Shown piece after piece: positions 25,821 through 34,258 of a stretch of 34,258 nt of DNA. The stretch's first letter is position 1. Every line of letters begins with the position of its first letter. The translations under genes were made by a program, and so were the position numbers. This DNA comes from Hoeflea sp. BAL378. Its GTDB lineage: Bacteria; Pseudomonadota; Alphaproteobacteria; Rhizobiales; Rhizobiaceae. The stretch is taken from NCBI RefSeq assembly GCF_000759435.1, contig NZ_JRJG01000054.1, forward strand, positions 1 to 34,258, written 5' to 3'. The notes under the pieces were generated by a model. That model was not told the DNA's origin and searched no databases. It saw only the letters and a program-made list of their open reading frames with translations.

Positions 25821-26426
25821 GGTTGTTTTCCTTTGGTGTCAGGTCTGTTTCGGTTCGGTTGAAGCGGCTGCCCGTTCATTTGGTCGTTCGGGCCGGTCCG
25901 TTTCGATGAGTTGAATGTGAGAGTTCGGCCGATGACTTGCCAACCACATGAAGGTGAGCAGCGCGTGGCCGGTTCGTGTGTTTGCGTGCGGTGATGAGCC
26001 GGTGAAACTTTTTCGAACCATGTAAATCAATGGTTTACGGGAAAATACGGCGGCCGGAGGCGCGTTTTGCGTCAACCCTGCGCGACCTGCACTGTTCACA
26101 ATCGGAATGATCTGATGGCGAAATCGGGCGAAAAAGCCGGCATTGTCGCCTGCGCGCGAACGGGGCAGGGGAGATCGCCCGGCGGCGACGTGATGGGTTT
26201 GAGGCCAATTCTCACGGCCGATCACGCAGCGCGTGATCGCGGACGACCGGAAGTGATTAAACTTCGACCCAAACGGCGGCCTTCAAGGTGGGTACAAGTC
26301 GGCCGAAGCCGCCCGCCGCAGCCGCGCCGGCGGCCGCGATCACCCTCCGTTAATGTTCATTGGGTAGCATCCGGACCATAGACAGATGATTTAATGATCC
26401 ATTTATCGCTCAGCAGGGGACATGCC
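25821..26426. other. 606-bp intergenic region
   Basis: It lies between the start of paralogue B and the PilZ-like gene, a divergent arrangement. A minus-strand frame at 25839-26225 has no ribosome binding site, odd composition and no family match by eye, so it is not called. The region contains the inverted repeat AACCAT-N8-ATGGTT (26016-26035) and a perfect hairpin at 26219-26239. It presumably carries two divergent promoters; none is clear enough to mark. Confidence 0.5.
26219..26239. repeat. Perfect 9-bp inverted repeat with 3-base loop
   Basis: CGATCACGC-AGC-GCGTGATCG, about 190 bases upstream of the PilZ-like gene in non-coding DNA. It could be a regulator site or the stem of a small RNA or leader; there is no T-run after it. 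Confidence 0.45.
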
Positions 26427-26828
26427 ATGAGCACATCCGGAACGCATTATCTGCAAAAGGAAGAATCCTTCATGTACGACCGCGAGAAGCGGTTTCCCAT
26501 GGAGGAGACGATGAACCACGTCCGGATCGAGTACACGGAGAAGGGCGTCATGCATATGGCGTCGCGCCGCTGCATGCTCCGCGCCATCTCCCGCAGCGGC
26601 GCCATCCTGGGCATCGTCACCCAGTTCACCATTCCCAGGCAATTCTGCCTCGATATCCCGGAAGCCCGCATCCCCCGCATCGGCTGCGTGCTGATGCGCA
26701 TCAATCCCAACGACACGATCGAGGTCCGCTTCCTCAGGCTGATGACCGAGGCGGAACTCAACAAGGTCTTCGTCTTCTCCGATCATCCCGCCCATCGCGG
26801 CCGGGTGCTGGACCTGCGCGCCCGCTAG
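26427..26828 (+). CDS. Small protein with a PilZ-like domain
   Basis: A 133-residue protein without signal peptide. ATG at 26427 is chosen because GGGGA stands six bases before it; the frame is open from 26394. The middle part (about residues 45-110) has the pattern seen in short PilZ-type proteins of Rhizobiales: RRCMLRAISRSGAILG, then IPRQFCLDIP, RIGCVLMRINPNDTIEVRF. In PilZ proteins a leading RxxxR and a D/NxSxxG motif bind cyclic di-GMP. Here RSG is present, but the Asp/Asn before it is Ala-Ile-Ser, and the arginine motif is not obvious. So it may be a degenerate PilZ that does not bind the nucleotide, or another fold. It converges on edd and is separated from it by a terminator hairpin. 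Confidence 0.6.
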   Translation: MSTSGTHYLQKEESFMYDREKRFPMEETMNHVRIEYTEKGVMHMASRRCMLRAISRSGAILGIVTQFTIPRQFCLDIPEARIPRIGCVLMRINPNDTIEVRFLRLMTEAELNKVFVFSDHPAHRGRVLDLRAR

Positions 26829-26870
26829 CCGCCCCGCAGCCCTGGGCCGGGCAGGCGGCGTTGAACGCGT

Positions 26871-26889
26871 GCGGCGAGGTCCTCGCCGC
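26871..26889. terminator. Hairpin between the PilZ-like gene and edd (convergent)
   Basis: GCGGCGAGG-T-CCTCGCCGC, perfect 9-bp arms in the 68-bp space between two converging genes, so it could serve both strands. There is no clear T-run. Confidence 0.55.
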
Positions 26890-26896
26890 GCTTGCG

Positions 26897-28714
<1,818 letters not shown>

Positions 28715-28790
28715 GGCTGTCATCCTTCTGTTCGAATGGGGCCGGGCTCGGCCTCGTCGCTGCCCGGTCAGCGCCGGGCGCGGCCTGGCG

Positions 28791-29507
28791 CTAGGGCGCC
28801 CAGTAGATCTCGACCGGTGTGTGCGCGTGGCGCAGCACTGCGCGCACCGGCATCTCGGCTTCCGGGCCGTTCTCGCGCGCACGCCCGAGCACGGCCTTCT
28901 TCTCGTCTCCTTCTATATGGAGCACGATCATGCCGGCTTCCACCAGCCTTGGCAGCGTCAGCGTCAGCCGCGGCTCGCCCGCGCCCGGCGCCTCGATCGC
29001 CATCACGCTGGTCGGACAGCCCGGGTCGGTGACCTCGGCGAGCGTCGAGCCGTCGGGGAAGAACGAGGCGGTGTGGCCGTCGGTTCCCATCCCCAGCACC
29101 ACCACGTCGAAGGGCAACGCCAGCGCGTCGATCGCCTCCGCGGCGCGCGCGGCAACCGCCGGCGCATCGCCGTCTGCGCTGTAGAGCGGCACGAACCGCG
29201 CCTGGGCGGCGAGGTTCTGCAACAGGTTAAGCTTCACCAGCCGGTGGTTCGAGCGCTCGTGCTCGGGCGGCGCCATGCGCTCGTCCACCAGCGTGATTGT
29301 CACCCGGCGCCAGTCGATCGCCTCGGTGGACAGCGCCGCGAACAGCGCCTTCGGCGTCGTGCCGCCGGAGACGGCGAGCGTGGCCTCGCCGCGCGCGGCG
29401 ATCGCCATGGCGAGCCGGTCGGCGATCCTGCGCGCCAGCGCGCTGGCAAGCGCCGCGCCACTGGCGAATTCCGTCATCCGGACCGGGAGCGCCTCAGTCG
29501 CTTTCAT
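28791..29507 (-). CDS. pgl: Pgl, 6-phosphogluconolactonase
   Basis: A 238-residue cytoplasmic enzyme that hydrolyses 6-phosphogluconolactone to 6-phosphogluconate, of the DevB-type family and normal in length. Motifs are [13 protein letters not shown] (about 48-60), [17 protein letters not shown] and [14 protein letters not shown], which hold the phosphate and catalytic residues. Its start overlaps the zwf end by 14 bases, so it is translationally coupled to zwf. The family is related to NagB in fold, but DER and GTDGH are the lactonase versions. Confidence 0.95.
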   Translation of the reverse strand: MKATEALPVRMTEFASGAALASALARRIADRLAMAIAARGEATLAVSGGTTPKALFAALSTEAIDWRRVTITLVDERMAPPEHERSNHRLVKLNLLQNLAAQARFVPLYSADGDAPAVAARAAEAIDALALPFDVVVLGMGTDGHTASFFPDGSTLAEVTDPGCPTSVMAIEAPGAGEPRLTLTLPRLVEAGMIVLHIEGDEKKAVLGRARENGPEAEMPVRAVLRHAHTPVEIYWAP

Positions 29508-30966
29508 GCCAGGTCCTGCCGTCCCGTTCGATGAGCGCGATCGCCTGGCTCGGCCCCCAGGTGCCCGCCGTATAGGGCTGCACCGACTGGCCGGTCTCCT
29601 CCCAGGCGGTGAGGATCGGGTCGACCCAGTTCCACGCCGCCTCCACCTCGTCGCGGCGCATGAACAGGGTCTGGTTGCAGCGGATCACGTCGAGCAGCAG
29701 CCGCTCATAGGCGTCCGGATTGCGCTCGGCGAAACGGTCGGCGAAGCTCATGTCGAGCGACACATGCCTCAGCCGCATGCCGCCCGGGCCGGGGTCCTTG
29801 ATCATGATCCACTGCTTGACGCCCTCGTCGGGCTGCAGCCGCATCACCAGCTTGTTGGCGGTGATGCGCCCTGCGCCGGAACCGAAGATCGAATGCGGGA
29901 TCGGCTTGAAGGCGACGACGATCTCCGAGATCCGCTCGCTCAGCCGCTTGCCGGTGCGGAGATAGAACGGCACGCCCGACCAGCGCCAGTTGTTGATCTC
30001 GGCCTTGATGGCCACGAAGGTCTCGGTGTTGGAGACGCCGCCCTCGAGCTCCTCGAGATAGCCCTTCACCGCGCCGCCGGCCGAGGCGCCGGCCTTGTAC
30101 TGGCCGCGCACGGTCACCGCGTCGGCATTGGCCTCGGTGATCGGCTTCAGCGACCGCAGCACTTTGAGCTTCTCGTCGCGCACGGCTTCCGCGTCCATCG
30201 ACGAGGGCGGCTCCATCGCCACCAGGCAGAGGAGCTGGGCGATATGGTTCTGCACCATGTCGCGGAGCGCGCCCGCCTTGTCGTAATAGCCGGCGCGGCC
30301 CTCGAGCCCGACCGATTCCGCCACCGTGATCTGCACATGGTCGATATGGGCCGAGTTCCACAGTGGCTCGTAGAGCGCATTGGCGAAGCGCAGCGCCATC
30401 AGGTTCTGCACCGTCTCCTTGCCGAGATAATGGTCGATGCGGTAGATCTGCTCTTCCTCGAACACCTCGCCCATCGCCCGGTTCAGCGCCTTGGCCGACT
30501 GCAGGTCGCGGCCGATCGGCTTTTCCACGACGATTCGGGTCTGCTTCGTGATCAGCCCGGTGGCGCGGATCCGGTCGGAAATGTCGCCGAACAGCGCAGG
30601 TGCCACGGCGAGATAGAAGGCCCTGACCCGGTCCTCGCCCTCGTCCAGCAGCGCCTTGAGCTCGTTCCAGCCCCTGTCGGATTTGGCATCGACCGCCACA
30701 TAGAACAGCCGCCCCAGGAATTCCTGGACATCGTTCTCGTTGAGCTCGTCGTTCTTGAGATGCTGCTTCAGCGCGTCGCGCGCGAAGGCGCGATAGGCGT
30801 CATGATCCATCTCCGAGCGCGAGGCCCCGATGATCCGGGTCGGATTGGTCAATTGCCCGGCCAACTGCCGGTGATACAAGGCCGGCAACAGCTTGCGCTC
30901 GGCAAGGTCGCCGGTGCCGCCGAAGACGACATAGTCGAACGGATCGACCGGAATGATCTGGCTCAT
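29494..30966 (-). CDS. zwf: Zwf, glucose-6-phosphate dehydrogenase
   Basis: A 490-residue cytoplasmic enzyme that oxidises glucose 6-phosphate to the lactone with NADP/NAD. Motifs are FGGTGDLAERKLLPALY (dinucleotide binding) and RIDHYLGKE (active site His and Lys), followed by the usual IVVEKPIGRDL upstream of it and the C-terminal RCNQTLFMRRDEVE. The frame opens at 30999; ATG at 30966 is chosen because GAGGG is nine bases before it and it gives the usual short lead before FGGTGDLA. It is first of zwf-pgl-edd, behind a 16-bp palindrome. In S. meliloti zwf, pgl and edd also lie near agl, and glucose from AglA is the natural source of its substrate. Confidence 0.96.
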   Translation of the reverse strand: MSQIIPVDPFDYVVFGGTGDLAERKLLPALYHRQLAGQLTNPTRIIGASRSEMDHDAYRAFARDALKQHLKNDELNENDVQEFLGRLFYVAVDAKSDRGWNELKALLDEGEDRVRAFYLAVAPALFGDISDRIRATGLITKQTRIVVEKPIGRDLQSAKALNRAMGEVFEEEQIYRIDHYLGKETVQNLMALRFANALYEPLWNSAHIDHVQITVAESVGLEGRAGYYDKAGALRDMVQNHIAQLLCLVAMEPPSSMDAEAVRDEKLKVLRSLKPITEANADAVTVRGQYKAGASAGGAVKGYLEELEGGVSNTETFVAIKAEINNWRWSGVPFYLRTGKRLSERISEIVVAFKPIPHSIFGSGAGRITANKLVMRLQPDEGVKQWIMIKDPGPGGMRLRHVSLDMSFADRFAERNPDAYERLLLDVIRCNQTLFMRRDEVEAAWNWVDPILTAWEETGQSVQPYTAGTWGPSQAIALIERDGRTWHESD

Positions 30967-31004
30967 GCTTGGCATCCCTCGCGTGAAATGGTGCGCCATC
31001 CTTA

Positions 31005-31020
31005 ATCTAATCGATTAGAT
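31005..31020. promoter_or_regulatory. Probable zwf operator, 16-bp perfect palindrome ATCTAATCGATTAGAT
   Basis: It lies 38 bases upstream of the zwf start, in an AT-rich patch inside GC-rich DNA. Two more base pairs match after one mismatch on each side. Its place fits a repressor site of zwf-pgl-edd, for instance of a HexR/RpiR-type regulator known to control these genes in other proteobacteria, but the sequence differs from the gammaproteobacterial HexR box. No such regulator gene is in the window. Confidence 0.65.
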
Positions 31021-31090
31021 AAAGCCAGTGCCGTTCCCGCAAAGGAGAGGAGAAATCCTTCCGCGCCGGCGAAGGCGGAGCAAAGCTCTC

Positions 31091-32377
31091 CTAAAACCGG
31101 TCCCTCAGCGAAAACCACGTCAGCGCCAGGAACAGGAGCGGCTTGCGCAGCTTGTCGCCGCCGGGGAAGGGGCCGACGCGCAGGTTGCGCATCACTTCGA
31201 GATCCTCCGAGCCGCCATTGACATGGTCGGCATAGAGCTTGCCGCAATAGTTCGACAGCATCACGCCGTGGCCCGAGAAGCCGCCGATCGAGGTCACGTT
31301 TGTCATCACATCGCGCACGAAGGGCCGGCGCGTGAGCGTGATCCCCACAGAGCCGCCCCAGGCATGGGTGATCTCGACATCGCGCAGGTCCGGATAGATC
31401 TCGGCGATCTGCCGCCTGATGTGGGTGGAAATGTCGGCGGGATTGTCCGACGTATATGCCTCGCGCCCGCCGAACAGCAGCCGTCCGTCCGCGCTCTTGC
31501 GGAAATAGCGCACCACGAAGCGCGAATCGTCGACCGATTCCCCGCCCGGGATCACCGGGCTGTCGGGGCCGAGCGGCACCGTGGCGCCGATGAAGGAGCG
31601 GATCGGCATCACATGCGCGCTGGTTACCGGCTCCAGCCCGCTGATGAAGGCGTTGCAGGCGATCAGCGCCCGGCCGGCGACGATGTCGCCCGCATCCGTC
31701 TTCACCGTGACCCGGCCGCCCGCGCTCGAGATCGCCCGCGCCCGCGTGCTCTCGTGCAACCGCGCCCCGGCCCGGGACGCCGCGCGCGCCAGCCCCACCA
31801 GATATTTCATCGGGTTGATGTGGCCGGTGGCGGCGTCATGGGTGCCGCCGAAATAGCGCGTCGAGCCGAGCTTCTCGGCGATTTCCTCGCGGTCGAGAAA
31901 GGTCAGGCCCTGATAGCCGTACTGGTCGGACATGATCTTCACATGGTCGCGGTAGTGCTTGACATAAGCCTGCTTGTGCGCGGCCGAAATCTGCCCCGGC
32001 CGGTAGTCCGCCTCGATCGCGTGGTCGCGCGCGAAATCCATGAGATGCGCCTTGGCCCGCTCGGCGATGGCGAGCTGCATGGCGGCGTTGTCGCGGTCGA
32101 AATCGGCCTCGAGCTCCTCCACCCAGGCCCGCTGGCCGGTGCCGAGCTGGCCGCCATTGCGGCCCGAGGCGCCGTCGCCCAGGCGCGCGGCCTCGATCAG
32201 CACCACGTCCTTGCCGCTTGCCGCCAGATGATAGGCCGCCTGCAGGCCGGTGAAGCCGCCGCCGATGATCACCACATCGGCGGTCGCCGGCCCCGTGAGC
32301 GCGTCATAGGTGGGGCGGTCGCCGAGCGTGGCCTCATAGAAGGAGATCCCCGGCGAAATCGGGCTTTGGTAAGTCAT
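31091..32377 (-). CDS. puuB: FAD-dependent oxidoreductase, PuuB-like gamma-glutamylputrescine oxidase
   Basis: A 428-residue flavoenzyme of the D-amino acid oxidase (DAO) family. The N-terminal dinucleotide-binding motif is VVIIGGGFTGLQAAYHLA (about 35-52), followed by the Glu of the ribose site (VVLIEA) and GASGRNGGQL. The C-terminal FAD part has SIGGFSGHGVMLSNYCGK. Similarity to the E. coli PuuB type is clear across its length. The reaction would be oxidation of gamma-glutamylputrescine to gamma-glutamyl-aminobutyraldehyde with H2O2. It starts 12 bases after puuA, so they form one operon. Related DAO proteins act on glycine betaine, sarcosine or other amines, but the puuA partner supports this call. 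The ribosome binding site is weak. Confidence 0.85.
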   Translation of the reverse strand: MTYQSPISPGISFYEATLGDRPTYDALTGPATADVVIIGGGFTGLQAAYHLAASGKDVVLIEAARLGDGASGRNGGQLGTGQRAWVEELEADFDRDNAAMQLAIAERAKAHLMDFARDHAIEADYRPGQISAAHKQAYVKHYRDHVKIMSDQYGYQGLTFLDREEIAEKLGSTRYFGGTHDAATGHINPMKYLVGLARAASRAGARLHESTRARAISSAGGRVTVKTDAGDIVAGRALIACNAFISGLEPVTSAHVMPIRSFIGATVPLGPDSPVIPGGESVDDSRFVVRYFRKSADGRLLFGGREAYTSDNPADISTHIRRQIAEIYPDLRDVEITHAWGGSVGITLTRRPFVRDVMTNVTSIGGFSGHGVMLSNYCGKLYADHVNGGSEDLEVMRNLRVGPFPGGDKLRKPLLFLALTWFSLRDRF

Positions 32378-32389
32378 GAATTACACTTT

Positions 32390-33826
32390 TCAAACATTGA
32401 GCAGCAGGAATTCCCGTTCCCAGGGACTGATCACCTGCATGAAGGTCTCGAACTCGCCGCGCTTGACCCCGGCATAGGTGCTGATGAACTCCTTGCCGAA
32501 CACTTGCGTGAAGGCGGGCTCGCTTTCAAGCAGCGACACCGCCTCGAGCAAGCCGCGCGGCAGGTCGATCGAGCCCTCGTTGACGCTCTGGTAGGCCGGA
32601 TCGCTCGGCTGGATGGCATTGACCATGCCGAGATAGCCGCTGGCGAGCGAGGCCGCCAGCGCCAGGTAGGAATTGGCGTCCGACGAGGGCAGGCGGTTCT
32701 CCACCCGCCGCGCCACCGGTTCCGAATGCGGCACCCGGAACGCAGTGGTGCGGTTGTCGTAGCCCCAGGCATTGTTGACCGGGCAGGCCATGTCCGGCGT
32801 CAGCCGCCGGTAGGAATTGACATAGGGCGCCATCATCACCAGCGCCTTGGGCACATAATATTGCATGCCGCCGATGAAGTGGAAGAACTCCTCGCTCGGC
32901 TCGTCGTCGGCCTTCGAGAAGACGTTCTTGCCGGTCTTGGCGTCCACCACCGACTGGTGGATATGCATCGCCGAGCCGGCATATTGCTGCATTGGCTTGG
33001 CCATGAAGGTGGCGTACATGCCGTGCTTGATCGCCGCCTCGCGGATGGTGCGCTTGAACAGGAACACCTGGTCGGCCAGCTCGATCGGATCGCCGTGGCG
33101 CAGGTTGATCTCGAGCTGCGCCGGGCCTTCCTCGTGGATCAGCGTGTCGATCTCCAGCCCCTGCTTGTCGGAGAAATCGTAGATGTCGTCGACCAGCTCG
33201 TCGAATTCGTTGACGCCGGCGATCGAGTAGGACTGACCGCCGGTGATGGTCCGGCCCGACCGGCCCCTCGGCGGCTTGAGCGGATAATCCGGATCGTCCG
33301 ACTGCGCCACCAGGTAGAATTCGATTTCCGGCGCCACCACCGGCTTCCAGCCGCGCTCGGTGTAGAGCTCCACCACCCGCTTGAGCACGTTGCGCGGCGT
33401 GTAGCTGACCGGATCGCCCTTGGTGGTCACCATGTCGCAGATCACCTGCGCCGTGGGATCCGTTTCCCACGGCACCACCGACAGCGTCGACAGGTCCGGC
33501 ATCAGCTTGAGGTCGCCGTCGAGCGGGTCGTAGCGGAAATCGCCGCTTTCCTCGGGATACTCGCCCGAGATCGTGTGCCGGAACACCGCCGAGGGCAGCG
33601 ACAGCGAGGTGTTGGAGGTGAATTTCGACGAGGGCATCATCTTGCCGCGCGCGACGCCGGCGAAGTCCGGCGTGATGCATTCGATGTCCTCGATGCCGCG
33701 GACGCGGAGCCATTCGGTGGCCTGGGTCCAGTTGGCGACGCCGCGCTTGGCGTCGAGATATTTGGGGGCCGAGGCCTGCGCCGCCGGTTTGGAGGGAGCT
33801 GTCTTGCCGGACTTTCTGGATGCCAT
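32390..33826 (-). CDS. puuA: Glutamine synthetase-like protein, PuuA gamma-glutamylputrescine synthetase
   Basis: A 478-residue enzyme of the glutamine synthetase superfamily, shorter-headed than GlnA, with a low-complexity Lys/Ala-rich start of about 20 residues. Visible motifs are APEIEFYLV (Glu ligands), PAQLEINL, the ATP-site KPMQQYAGSAMHIHQS and NRLPSSDANSYLALA (Arg of the glutamate site). No Tyr-adenylylation motif (NLYDLP) is seen, as expected for this branch. It probably joins glutamate to putrescine or another amine with ATP as the first step of the Puu pathway. puuB follows. The puuC and puuD functions (dehydrogenase and hydrolase) must be elsewhere. Related enzymes ligate other amines, so substrate is inferred. 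Confidence 0.87.
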   Translation of the reverse strand: MASRKSGKTAPSKPAAQASAPKYLDAKRGVANWTQATEWLRVRGIEDIECITPDFAGVARGKMMPSSKFTSNTSLSLPSAVFRHTISGEYPEESGDFRYDPLDGDLKLMPDLSTLSVVPWETDPTAQVICDMVTTKGDPVSYTPRNVLKRVVELYTERGWKPVVAPEIEFYLVAQSDDPDYPLKPPRGRSGRTITGGQSYSIAGVNEFDELVDDIYDFSDKQGLEIDTLIHEEGPAQLEINLRHGDPIELADQVFLFKRTIREAAIKHGMYATFMAKPMQQYAGSAMHIHQSVVDAKTGKNVFSKADDEPSEEFFHFIGGMQYYVPKALVMMAPYVNSYRRLTPDMACPVNNAWGYDNRTTAFRVPHSEPVARRVENRLPSSDANSYLALAASLASGYLGMVNAIQPSDPAYQSVNEGSIDLPRGLLEAVSLLESEPAFTQVFGKEFISTYAGVKRGEFETFMQVISPWEREFLLLNV

Positions 33827-34135
33827 AAATCACCATGTTCTTGCAGTCGTGGCGCGATCATAGAGGTTTTTCGCCGCCGCGCCAGCCATCGGCGGCCCGC
33901 GTCCCGCCTGCGGTGCCGCGGAACCGGCCAGATCCGCGCGCCGGGACGCCTCGTCCCGGGAGCCGGCCCGGAGCACAATTTTGAAGGGAAACGTTCAGCC
34001 CGCGTTAACCCCGCGCTGCCACCATGCCGGCCTTGGGGGACGTCCGCCCGGCCCGCGGCCGCGGCGGTCTGCATGATGCACCCGGTCCTGGCGGCTCGCC
34101 CGCATGTCGCCCGTCCCTTCAGCAGGATCCGCTTC
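33827..34135. other. 309-bp divergent region between puuA and the chemoreceptor gene
   Basis: It should hold the promoters of puuAB (leftward) and of the chemoreceptor (rightward). Nothing clear enough to mark was found; a short AT-rich patch with CAATTTTGAAGGGAAACGTT near 33975-33994 is the likeliest promoter-bearing part. No gene is supported. Confidence 0.5.
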
Positions 34136-34258
34136 ATGAACATCGACAGGCTGCTCGCCCGCTTCTCCATCCAGACAAAGGTCGTCGTGCTGGTGATTCC
34201 GCTGATTGCCGGCATGGCCGGCCTCGCCGCGGTCAATCTCTACACCGGCTCGCTGCTG
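34136..34258 (+). CDS. N-terminus of a probable methyl-accepting chemotaxis protein (partial)
   Basis: Forty-one residues before the window ends. Residues 1-14 (MNIDRLLARFSIQT) are the short cytoplasmic lead; 15-34 (KVVVLVIPLIAGMAGLAAVN) are a transmembrane helix; then LYTGSLL, the start of the periplasmic domain. The pattern 'FSIQTKVVVLVIPLI' at the start is typical of rhizobial chemoreceptors with a helical-bundle sensor. AGGA stands eight bases before the ATG. No signalling domain is visible, so the call rests on the start only. Confidence 0.5.
   Translation, partial: MNIDRLLARFSIQTKVVVLVIPLIAGMAGLAAVNLYTGSLL

Noticed and set aside
25839-26225. A 128-residue minus-strand frame upstream of the small exported proteins.
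   Set aside because: No ribosome binding site, no hydrophobic or domain pattern, and it covers the expected promoter region.

Overview
The window is GC-rich, densely coded, and most likely comes from an alphaproteobacterium of the order Hyphomicrobiales (Rhizobiales). The evidence is a complete alpha-glucoside operon of the Sinorhizobium type (aglR / aglEFGAK) beside the Entner-Doudoroff genes zwf-pgl-edd, plus strong GGAGG-type ribosome binding sites. Species cannot be fixed from the sequence alone. No rRNA, tRNA, CRISPR array, insertion sequence or integrase was recognised.

Layout. (1) 1-1301: the tail of an unknown protein, then folD. (2) 1411-3049: two overlapping minus-strand genes of visibly lower GC, coding for an exported protein and a membrane protein of unknown function. 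(3) 3302-16628: a catabolic cluster around a divergent promoter region near 11.7-11.88 kb. Leftward run a TTG-started oligopeptide-type permease pair, a fused double ABC ATPase, a class III aminotransferase of the GSA-aminomutase type, an FGGY sugar kinase, a NagB-type deaminase/isomerase and a GntR/UTRA regulator. Rightward run the periplasmic binding protein, an M17 aminopeptidase and a cytoplasmic serine beta-lactamase-fold hydrolase resembling D-aminopeptidase. The cluster is bracketed by a 48-bp near-perfect direct repeat (46/48) whose right copy is the 3' end of aglR, so it may have been inserted there as a unit.

(4) 16866-24905: aglR (leftward) and aglE-F-G-A-K (rightward), with two identical CAAAGCGCTTTG operators, one before each transcription unit. 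aglF as written is split by a one-base frame change near 20.30-20.32 kb and carries an extra hydrophobic segment. A strong terminator follows aglK. (5) 25087-25820: two tandem paralogous small exported proteins built from an internal repeat. (6) 26427-26828: a small PilZ-like protein. (7) 26897-30966: zwf-pgl-edd on the minus strand behind a 16-bp perfect palindrome. (8) 31091-33826: puuA-puuB, for gamma-glutamylation and oxidation of putrescine or a related amine. (9) 34136 onward: the start of a probable chemoreceptor.

How the genes fit together: AglEFGK imports alpha-glucosides, AglA releases glucose, and Zwf-Pgl-Edd carry glucose 6-phosphate to KDPG; the glucokinase and the aldolase are not in the window. 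The bracketed cluster looks like a separate uptake-and-breakdown route for a peptide-like compound that may carry an amino-sugar or Amadori-like part. That substrate is an inference from gene content. The most notable points are the repeat-bracketed cluster, the broken and enlarged aglF, the low-GC two-gene module and the repeat-built exported proteins.
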